Origin: Anisus vortex
Taxonomy: Eukaryota; Mollusca; Gastropoda; Planorbidae
Direction of reading: 5' to 3'
Length of the DNA stretch: 64,000 nucleotides
Assembly: GCA_949126835.1 (NCBI GenBank)
Contig: OX421502.1
Location: 40,881,473-40,945,472, forward strand
Shown: piece after piece, positions 46,701-58,700 of the stretch
Position numbering within the stretch: position 1 is the first letter of the stretch
Layout: every line of letters begins with the position of its first letter
Position numbers and translations under genes: made by a program
The notes under the pieces: model-generated
Seen by the model: the letters and a program-made list of their open reading frames with translations, nothing else
Told to the model about the DNA's origin: nothing
Database searches by the model: none

Positions 46701-49700
46701 CTGTAAAATCATTGAATAAAAAAGTTAATCCTAACCTTGTCTTCTACTTTAGTAGCTACTGCATCATGACACATGACAGGGCAGCTGTGGGCACATTTCT
46801 CAAGTTTCTGACCACAAACAAAGTTACAAGGTGGACAGTCACCAAAGTGACACCTATGTTTCTGACGAAATGGGTGATGGCATTCTGAGGGTTTCCTGAA
46901 AATATAATCTTTATGTAGGTCAATATACTTACTGACAAGGTACTTTACATTTGTATGTAGGTCAATATACTTACTGACAAGGTACTTTACATCTGTATGT
47001 AGGTCAATATACTTACTGACAAGGTACTTAACATCTGTATGTAGGTCAATATACTTACTGACAAGGTACTTTACATCTGTATGTAGGTCAATATACTTAC
47101 TGACAAGGTACTTTACATCTGTATGTAGGTCAATATACTTACTGACAAGGTACTTTACATCTGTATGTAGGTCAATATACTTACTGACAAGGTACTTTAC
47201 ATCTGTATGTAGGTCAATATACTTACTGACAAGGTACTTAACATCTGTATGTAGGTCAATGTACTTACTGACAAGGTACTTTACATCTGGGAGGTTTGGT
47301 TTCTCTCTCTTTCCCACATGGAACAGAAATCTTTGTTGCTTGGCAGTTACAAGTGACACAAACAGACAGTGGGCAGGGATAGCATGGACCTGATGATCAT
47401 CAAACATAAAATACCAATTCACATATATATTTATCTTGTTTTAACTCAACTATGAAATAGCAACATAATATATATTTATGTGGTTTTAACACAAAGCTAC
47501 AACAAAACAATGTCATTTTAAAACATACATTATTCAACTCTGTCATATGAAGGCTCATATTTAATGATTTAAAACCCAAGATCAAAATATATTCAGATAT
47601 GTTGATTCAGTGAGAATAGAAAAAAAATATAGCCTGGTTAATATGTAGGCCTACTTGCATGTTTAGCCAAGTCAATAATATAATCATTGACAAGTCTTAA
47701 TTAGGCGTGACCTTTTGAACTGGTGCGATCGTGAACTTCCGGTTCTATTTTTAAATGTTTAATTATTTTAGGCATTTCCGTAAACAAAAAAGCATGCTTT
47801 TGCTGGTTATTGACAGTTGATTTCAACCACGACGGCTAGTTCTAGTCGTTTAGAATTATACAAAGGATACAATATTAGTTATGAGGAATCCGTTTTTAAC
47901 ATCAAAAGTGAGTAGGCGATAACTAATACTCAAGTGTTAGTCGCATGTAGCTTGTTTATAAAAAAAATTAGTCAAGAGTTGCGTTTTCTTGGTTATTGAA
48001 AAACAAAATTCGTATTCATAAAAACGAATAACAAAAATTCTTTTGCATTAAGCAATAAGTTTAATATTATAAAAAGGTGAAATTTCACTTCTGACTTTCA
48101 CAATACATTGTTTTCTTTTGTAAACATCTTTTGGAAATGAAAGAAACTTAAATCCCCAACCAATGTTCGTACAACCAGTAACCTAGCACACAGACATGTT
48201 TGGAATAAAATGATCGAATTCGACAGGAAATGTTTTTTCTTGTGAACTTTTATGCATGCATACACGTTAAGACTTGTCAATGGGTATGTATGTTTAGTTT
48301 TGATTATAACAGATTGCGAACCTTTATGACATCTGCTGGCACATTTATGATTCCTGCACTTTAAAGTTTTTCCACACAATTGTTCACAGCTTGGACAATT
48401 TCCATCACAGCACTAGGAACAAAAGAAAAGTACATCTAAACTATAGAATCAAACAACTAATACATCCCAACACACATTTACAACTCAGTCAATGTTTTCT
48501 TTGGGTATTATCTTTACAAGATGTCAGTGTCACTATTGTCTTGCCAGATGTGACATCTTTGGAGATGTATACTATTATGATTGCTTGAGCATGTCGACTT
48601 CCTTTCTCTCTCTCACACACAAATAAAGATTTGAGCAAGCTGAGTATCTAGCAAACAATTTATTATGTACTTACAATAAAAATAGTAGACATAGTCAAGA
48701 ATATACATTAAGTTCACTATAAACATTAGACCAACAACTATTTCTATCTCTCTATCTCACTAAGTTCACTTCACATTCACTATAAACATTAGACCAACAA
48801 CTATTTCTATCTCTCTATCTAACACCGTCTAACACTGGTCCTGACTTTGACCGTGTCCCAACTCTGTCTCTTACACACTTAGCACCCCTACGTACTGACC
48901 CATTGACCTGCTCACCATTCCCATCGTCTTGTATACTCGTGCAGACGGACAGTGTCTCAGTGTTAAAGACACAATCTTTACAAAGAAAGTGTTGTGTTCT
49001 AGTAAAATAATGAAGCTATTTGTCATGACACTCACTTTTCGATTACACTTGTGAACGCCACAGTTTCTCATGTTGTTGCATTTCTTGTCACATAGGAACT
49101 CTTTTGCACAAGGGACTTCCTTCTGTCTTTGCCCACAACGGCAACGTTTTACAGACATTTGCATACACTGTGGAAATAAAGTTTAATTGAACAGTTTTAG
49201 CTCAGTTAAAAAGTTGTACAATAAGTCATGATTAGAACAGTTTTAACTAAGTTAAACAGTTTTACAATAAGCCATGACTAGAACAGTTTTAACTAAGTTA
49301 AACAGTTGTACAATAAGCCATGATTAGAACAGTTTTAACTAAGTTAAACAGTTTTACAATAAGCCATGACTAGAACAGTTTTAACTAAGTTAAACAGTTG
49401 TACAATAAGCCATGATTAGAAAAGTTTTAACTAAGTTAAACAGTTGTACAATAAGCCATGATTAGAAAAGTTTTAACTCAGTTAAACAGTTGTACAATAA
49501 GCCATGATTAGAAAAGTTTTAACTAAGTTAAACAGTTGTACAATAAGCCATGATTAGAAAAGTTTTAACTAAGTTAAACAGTTGTACAATAAGCCATGAT
49601 TAGAAAGTTTTAACTCAGTTAAACAGTTGTACAATAAGCCATGATTAGAAAAGTTTTAACTAAGTTAAACAGTTGTACAATAAGCCATGATTAGAAAAGT

Positions 49701-52700
49701 TTTAACTAAGTTAAACAGTTGTACAATAAGCCATGATTAGAAAAGTTTTAACTAAGTTAAACAGTTGTACAATAAGCCATGATTAGAAAAGTTTTAACTC
49801 AGTTAAACAGTTGTACAATAAGCCATGATTAGAAAAGTTTTAACTCAGTTAAACAGTTGTACAATAAGCCATGATTTGAACAGACAGTAAGTTCACTTTA
49901 TCGCCCTGACCTGTCCACATTCTCCATAGTGACATCTTCCAGTACAAGTGTGTTGTCCACAAGCTAAAGGTTTGCCACAAGTATCACCACACGTTGGAAT
50001 GTCTTCACTACATGGCAGTTCAAATTCTAAATGGATAAAAAAAAAACATTAACAGGTCGAAGAAGAAATTTGACCTCTAATAAAATCTTTTTGTCCCAAA
50101 CAAGTGCCTTGCCAGCATAAATAAAAACCCAACAATGTGAGGCCGGCTGGTCCTGTGAGGCCGTCTGGTCCTGTGAGGCCGTCTGGTCCTGTGAGGCCGT
50201 CTGGTCCTGTGAGGCCGGCTGGTCCTGTGAGGCCGGCTGGTCCTGTGAGGCCAGCTGGTCCTGTGAGGCCGGCTGGTTCTGTGAGGCCGGCTGGTCCTGT
50301 GAGGCCGGCTGGTTCTGTGAGGCCGGCTGGTTCTGTGAGGCCGGCTGGTTCTGTGAGGCCGGCTGGTTCTGTGAGGCAGGCTAGTCCTGTGAGGCCGGCT
50401 GGTCCTGTGAGGCCGGCTGGTTCTGTGGTTAGTACATCAGACTGTCCACAACAAGCAGCCTGGGTTTTAGCCCTGCCGCCCTTTAGGAGTTTTGGACCTA
50501 AGACATAATAATCTTTTATTTAGAAGGAATTTCTGTAAGTCAATGTTCAAGCTTTCTCTTTAAAACCCAGATCTAGATGTAGAGAAACTGAGGTCATTCC
50601 ACCCATCGCCACATTCTAGACTCTGCCAACACAGATGTGAATCAGAGTCACATTTTTTTAATGATCATCTGCAAGTATGAAAATGCTTTTTTAGTTAAAC
50701 AGATTCTGGTTGTCTTGGTTAGCTGCAGTTTAAATAGTTCATCAACTTGCCTGTTTTACCACAAGGACATTTTCTAAGGCCAGAACGAGGACAATTGCCA
50801 CATTTTCCTGTATGACAAACAACTTCACAGACATGGTTCCCACAGTCTAATGATTTACCACACACCTGCAAGAAACAATTTCTATCACTTAGTGAACAGA
50901 AAACCAAATTGACATTGCAATTAGAGCGATAAATGTTTCTTTCTAAATTTAAAGACAGAACGAGTAGCTACAAAATGCATTCATTAAACTGTTAGTATTT
51001 AAATTTAAAGACAGAACGAGTAGCTACAAAATGCATTCATTAAACTGTTAGTATTTAAATTTAAAGACAGAACGAGTAGCTACAAAATGCATTCATTAAA
51101 CTGTTAGTATTTAAATTTAAAGACAGAACGAGTAGCTACAAAATGCATTCATTAAACTGTTAGTATCTAAATTTAAAGACAGAACGAGTAGCTACAAAAT
51201 GCATTCATTAAACTGTTAGTATCTAAATTTAAAGACAGAACGAGTAGCTACAAAATGCATTCATTAAACTGTTAGTATTTAAATTTAAAGACAGAACGAG
51301 TAGCTACAAAATGCATTCATTAAACTGTTAGTATCTAAATTTAAAGACAGAACGAGTAGCTACAAAATGCATTCATTAAACTGTTAGTATCTAAATTTAA
51401 AGACAGAACGAGTAGCTACAAAATGCATTCATTAAACTGTTAGTATTTAAATTTAAAGACAGAACGAGTAGCTACAAAATGCATTCATTAAACTGTTAGT
51501 ATTTAAATTTAAAGACAGAACGAGTAGCTACAAAATGCATTCATTAAACTGTTAGTATCTAAATTTAAAGACAGAACGAGTAGCTACAAAATGCATTCAT
51601 TAAACTGTTAGTATTTAAATTTAAAGACAGAACGAGTAGCTACAAAATGCATTCATTAAACTGTTAGTATTTAAATTTAAAGACAGAACGAGTAGCTACA
51701 AAATGCATTCATTAAACTGTTAGTATTTAAATTTAAAGACTGAACGAGTAGCTACAAAATGCATTCATTAAACTGTTAGTATTTAAATTTAAAGACAGAA
51801 CGAGTAGCTACAAAATGCATTCATTAAACTGTTAGTATTTAAATTTAAAGACAGAACGAGTAGCTACAAAATGCATTCATTAAACTGTTAGTATCTAAAT
51901 TTAAAGACTGAACGAGTAGCTACAAAATGCATTCATTAAACTGTTAGTATCTAAATTTAAAGACAGAACGAGTAGCTACAAAATGCATTCATTAAACTGT
52001 TAGTATCTAAATTTAAAGACAGAACGAGTAGCTACAAAATGCATTCATTAAACTGTTAGTATTTAAATTTAAAGACAGAACGAGTAGCTACAAAATGCAT
52101 TCATTAAACTGTTAGTATCTAAATTTAAAGACAGAACGAGTAGCTACAAAATGCATTCATTAAACTGTTAGTATTTAAATTTAAAGACAGAACGAGTAGC
52201 TACAAAATGCATTCATTAAACTGTTAGTATCTAAATTTAAAGACAGAACGAGTAGCTACAAAATGCATTCATTAAACTGTTAGTATCTAAATTTAAAGAC
52301 AGAACGAGTAGCTACAAAATGCATTCATTAAACTGTTAGTATTTAAATTTAAAGACAGAACGAGTAGCTACAAAATGCATTCATTAAACTGTTAGTATCT
52401 AAATTTAAAGACAGAACGAGTAGCTACAAAATGCATTCATTAAACTGTTAGTATCTAAATTTAAAGACAGAACGAGTAGCTACAAAATGCATTCATTAAA
52501 CTGTTAGTATCTAAATTTAAAGACAGAACGAGTAGCTACAAAATGCATTCATTAAACTGTTAGTATTTAAATTTAAAGACAGAACGAGTAGCTACAAAAT
52601 GCATTCATTAAACTGTTAGTATTTAAATTTAAAGACAGAACGAGTAGCTACAAAATGCATTCATTAAACTGTTAGTATTTAAATTTAAAGACAGAACGAG

Positions 52701-55700
52701 TAGCTACAAAATGCATTCATTAAACTGTTAGTATTTAAATTTAAAGACAGAACGAGTAGCTACAAAATGCATTCATTAAACTGTTAGTATTTAAATTTAA
52801 AGACAGAACGAGTAGCTACAAAATGCATTCATTAAACTGTTAGTATCTAAATTTAAAGACAGAACGAGTAGCTACAAAATGCATTCATTAAACTGTTAGT
52901 ATTTAAATTTAAAGACAGAACGAGTAGCTACAAAATGCATTCATTAAACTGTTAGTATTTAAATTTAAAGACAGAACGAGTAGCTACAAAATGCATTCAT
53001 TAAACTGTTAGTATTTAAATTTAAAGACAGAACGAGTAGCTACAAAATGCATTCATTAAACTGTTAGTATTTAAATTTAAAGACAGAACGAGTAGCTACA
53101 AAATGCATTCATTAAACTGTTAGTATTTAAATTTAAAGACAGAACGAGTAGCTACAAAATGCATTCATTAAACTGTTAGTATCTAAATTTAAAGACAGAA
53201 CGAGTAGCTACAAAATGCATTCATTAAACTGTTAGTATCTAAATTTAAAGACAGAACGAGTAGCTACAAAATGCATTCATTAAACTGTTAGTATCTAAAT
53301 TTAAAGACAGAACGAGTAGCTACAAAATGCATTCATTAAACTGTTAGTATCTAAATTTAAAGACAGAACGAGTAGCTACAAAATGCATTCATTAAACTGT
53401 TAGTATTTAAATTTAAAGACAGAACGAGTAGCTACAAAATGCATTCATTAAACTGTTAGTATTTAAATTTAAAGACAGAACGAGTAGCTACAAAATGCAT
53501 TCATTAAACTGTTAGTATTTAAATTTAAAGACAGAACGAGTAGCTACAAAATGCATTCATTAAACTGTTAGTATTTAAATTTAAAGACAGAACGAGTAGC
53601 TACAAAATGCATTCATTAAACTGTTAGTATTTAAATTTAAAGACAGAACGAGTAGCTACAAAATGCATTCATTAAACTGTTAGTATCTAAATTTAAAGAC
53701 AGAACGAGTAGCTACAAAATGCATTCATTAAACTGTTAGTATCTAAATTTAAAGACAGAACGAGTAGCTACAAAATGCATTCATTAAACTGTTAGTATCT
53801 AAATTTAAAGACAGAACGAGTAGCTACAAAATGCATTCATTAAACTGTTAGTATCTAAATTTAAAGACAGAACGAGTAGCTACAAAATGCATTCATTAAA
53901 CTGTTAGTATCTAAATTTAAAGACAGAACGAGTAGCTACAAAATGCATTCATTAAACTGTTAGTATCTAAATTTAAAGACAGAACGAGTAGCTACAAAAT
54001 GCATTCATTAAACTGTTAGTATCTAAATTTAAAGACAGAACGAGTAGCTACAAAATGCATTCATTAAACTGTTAGTATCTAAATTTAAAGACAGAACGAG
54101 TAGCTACAAAATGCATTCATTAAACTGTTAGTATCTAAATTTAAAGACAGAACGAGTAGCTACAAAATGCATTCATTAAACTGTTAGTATCTAAATTTAA
54201 AGACAGAACGAGTAGCTACAAAATGCATTCATTAAACTGTTAGTATTTAAATTTAAAGACAGAACGAGTAGCTACAAAATGCATTCATTAAACTGTTAGT
54301 ATTTAAATTTAAAGACAGAACGAGTAGCTACAAAATGCATTCATTAAACTGTTAGTATTTAAATTTAAAGACAGAACGAGTAGCTACAAAATGCATTCAT
54401 TAAACTGTTAGTATTTAAATTTAAAGACAGAACGAGTAGCTACAAAATGCATTCATTAAACTGTTAGTATTTAAATTTAAAGACAGAACGAGTAGCTACA
54501 AAATGCATTCATTAAACTGTTAGTATTTAAATTTAAAGACAGAACGAGTAGCTACAAAATGCATTCATTAAACTGTTAGTATTTAAATTTAAAGACAGAA
54601 CGAGTAGCTACAAAATGCATTCATTAAACTGTTAGTATTTAAATTTAAAGACAGAACGAGTAGCTACAAAATGCATTCATTAAACTGTTAGTATTTAAAT
54701 TTAAAGACAGAACGAGTAGCTACAAAATGCATTCATTAAACTGTTAGTATTTAAATTTAAAGACAGAACGAGTAGCTACAAAATGCATTCATTAAACTGT
54801 TAGTATTTAAATTTAAAGACAGAACGAGTAGCTACAAAATGCATTCATTAAACTGTTAGTATTTAAATTTAAAGACAGAACGAGTAGCTACAAAATGCAT
54901 TCATTAAACTGTTAGTATTTAAATTTAAAGACAGAACGAGTAGCTACAAAATGCATTCATTAAACTGTTAGTATTTAAATTTAAAGACAGAACGAGTAGC
55001 TACAAAATGCATTCATTAAACTGTTAGTATTTAAATTTAAAGACAGAACGAGTAGCTACAAAATGCATTCATTAAACTGTTAGTATTTAAATTTAAAGAC
55101 AGAACGAGTAGCTACAAAATGCATTCATTAAACTGTTAGTATTTAAATTTAAAGACAGAACGAGTAGCTACAAAATGCATTCATTAAACTGTTAGTATTT
55201 AAATTTAAAGACAGAACGAGTAGCTACAAAATGCATTCATTAAACTGTTAGTATTTAAATTTAAAGACAGAACGAGTAGCTACAAAATGCATTCATTAAA
55301 CTGTTAGTATTTAAATTTAAAGACAGAACGAGTAGCTACAAAATGCATTCATTAAACTGTTAGTATTTAAATTTAAAGACAGAACGAGTAGCTACAAAAT
55401 GCATTCATTAAACTGTTAGTATTTAAATTTAAGATAAAGACTCTGCCCCCCTCCCATCAGCACCCATAGAAAATACAAAAATCAAGAAACGAATGAGCTC
55501 ACTTGATCACATTGCCATGATATTGAATCACAAGGACGTTCAGATGTATCTTTACCACAAAGACATGGATGGATACTGGTTCTCACACATGGGGGACACT
55601 TACCTGGGTTCAAAGAAAGAGAGACAAGTACTTAGGTCAACATATACTTTACAAATACTTAATCAATGAAAGAGAGACAAGTACTTAGGTCAACATATAC

Positions 55701-58700
55701 TTTACAAATACTTAATCAATGAAAGAGAGACAAGTACTTAGGTCAACATATACTTTACAAATACTTAATCAATGAAAGAGAGACAAGTACTTAGGTCAAC
55801 ATATACTTTACAAATACTTAATCAATGAAAGAGAGACAAGTACTTAGGTCAACATATACTTTACAAATACTTAATCAATGAAAGAGAGACAAGTACTTAG
55901 GTCAACATATACTTTACAAATACTTAATCAAAGAAAGAGAGACAAGTACTTAGGTCAACATATACTTTACAAATACTTAATCAATGAAAGAGGGACAAGT
56001 ACTTAGGTCAACATATACTTTACAAATACTTAATCAAAGAAAGAGAGACAAGTACTTAGGTCAACATATACTTTACAAATACTTAATCAAAGAAAGAGAG
56101 ACAAGTACTTAGGTCAACATATACTTTACAAATACTTAATCAAGAAATTTCAGCCACAAAAAGATAAAAACTTATTGTGTAATGCAGTAAGCCAGTCATG
56201 TACAGCACAAAGTACTGAGTGACTTTTTCGTCAGGCCAATGAATACATTAACTTATACAGTTTTTTAAAACTTATCCTGTATTACAGATGTTTGTTTTTA
56301 GTTATTTTACCAGTCAATGAAATCAATATCAGAATTTGTTTTTATTCTAACTTTCCAGGCAAAGGATATACAAAAGGATAATTCAAATGTTTTAGTAAAT
56401 TATAGCAGATCTGTTTAAACTTTTAACATAAAACTGTTTTACTAAGTTACTGTTTGTTGGTACTAGAATATTTATTGTTCATTTCTTTTCATACAGCCAT
56501 TGTAACTCTATCATACAGCCAATTGTAACTCTATCATACAGCCATTGTAACTCTATCATACAGCCATTGTAACTCTATCATACAGCCATTGTAACTCTAT
56601 CATACAGCCATTGTAACTCTATCATACAGCCATTGTAACTCTATCATACAGCCATTGTAACTCTATGATACTTTTAGTATGGTTTTTACCTGGATGACAA
56701 TTTTCTGGACATTTGTGTTGCTTGCAGGAGAGCAGATGCCCACATGCCTTACCACATGACCATGTCTTGGTACTACACCTGACTGTTCGGGGCAAGCTCT
56801 TTTCACAATGGCAAGTGGCTGTTATCATCATAGGACAAGGCGGGCAGGCACCTAGAGAAGTAAATAAAATACAACTGTCACATGTGAATATTATCATCAT
56901 AGGACAAGGCGGGCAGGCACCTAAAGAAGTAAATAAAATACAACTGTCACAGTCACATGTGAATATTATCATCATAGGACAAGGCGGGCAGGCACCTAAA
57001 GAAGTAAAAAAAACACAACTGTCACAGTCACATGTGAATATTATCATCATAGGACAAGGCGGGCAGGCACCTAAAGAAGTAAATAAAATACAACTGTCAC
57101 AGTCACATGTGAATATTCTAATCATAGGACAAGGCAGGCAGGCACCTAAAGAAGTAAATAAAATACAACTGTCACATTTGAATATTATCATCATAGGACA
57201 AGGCGGGCAGGCACCTAAAGAAGTAAATAAAATACAACTGTCACAGTCACATGTGAATATTCTAATCATTGGACAAGGCAGGCAGGCACCTAAAGAAGTA
57301 AATAAAATACAACTGTCACATGTGAATATTATCATCATAGGACAAGGCAGGCAGGCACCTAAAGAAGTAAATAAAATACAACTGTCACATGTGAATATTA
57401 TCATCATAGGACAAGGCAGGCAGGCACCTAAAGAAGTAAATAAAATACAACTGTCACATTTGAATATTCTAATCATAGGACAAGGCAGGCAGGCACCTAA
57501 AGAAGTAAATGAAATACAACTGTCACATTTGAATATTCTAATCATAGGACAAGGCAGGCAGGCACCTAAAGAAGTAAATAAAATACAACTGTCACATGTG
57601 AATATTCTAATCATAGGACAAGGCGGGCAGGCACCTAAAGAAGTAAATAAAATACAACTGTCACAAGTGAATATTCTAATCATAGGACAAGGCAGGCAGG
57701 CACCTAGAGAAGTAAATAAAATACAACTGTCACAAGTGAATATTATCCACAAGCAACCAATAATGTGACATAATTAAGTCACGTTCTGGCTTCATTTAAC
57801 CTCACTGCTACATAATTGAAGGCACTGCAAGCAATCATTACTGTTAAGAATTTGGGTTATAAATAAATGACGGTATAGTACATTGACCCTTTATTGTGTA
57901 TATAAGATTTTAAAGTAGAGGGGGTAGAAGAGGGGAGAAAGAGACGTAAATTGACCACCCTGTGGAAAGTGTGATGCTTTTTACTTTACATCTTAAAGTC
58001 CCACTCCTAATTTAATTAGTTCAGTTTGATCTCATCATTAAAAGAGTTGTGGAAACCTGTTGTCAAGTGACCCTCTAGCCATGACTCCAGCAAGAACCTG
58101 TTGTCAAGTGACCCTCTAGCCATGACTCCAGCAAGAACCTGTTGTCAAGTGACCCTCTAGCCATGACTCCAGCAAGAACCTGTTGTCAAGTGACCCTCTA
58201 GCCATGACTCCAGCAAGAACCTGTTGTCAAGTGACCCTCTAGCCATGACTCCAGCAAGAACCTGTTGTCAAGTGACCCTCTAGCCATGACTCCAGCAAGA
58301 ACCTGTTGTCAAGTGACCCTCTAGCCATGACTCCAGCAAGAACCTGTTGTCAAGTGACCCTCTAGCCATGACTCCAGCAAGAACCTGTTGTCAAGTGACC
58401 CTCTAGCCATGACTCCAGCAAGAACCTGTTGTCAAGTGACCCTCTAGCCATGACTCCAGCAAGAACCTGTTGTCAAGTGACCCTCTAGCCATGACTCCAG
58501 CAAGAACCTGTTGTCAACTGACCCTCTAGCCATGACTCCAGCAAGAACCTGTTGTCAACTGACCCTCTAGCCATGCAAGAACCTGTTGTCAAGTGACCCT
58601 CTAGCCATGACTCCAGCAAGAACCTGTTGTCAAGTGACCCTCTAGCCATGACTCCAGCAAGAACCTGTTGTCAACTGACCCTCTAGCCATGACTCCAGCA

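Noticed and set aside
50137..50508. Collagen-like 123-codon frame of RPAGPV repeats
   Set aside because: Eighteen-bp minisatellite antisense to NFXL1, with no flanking coding evidence.
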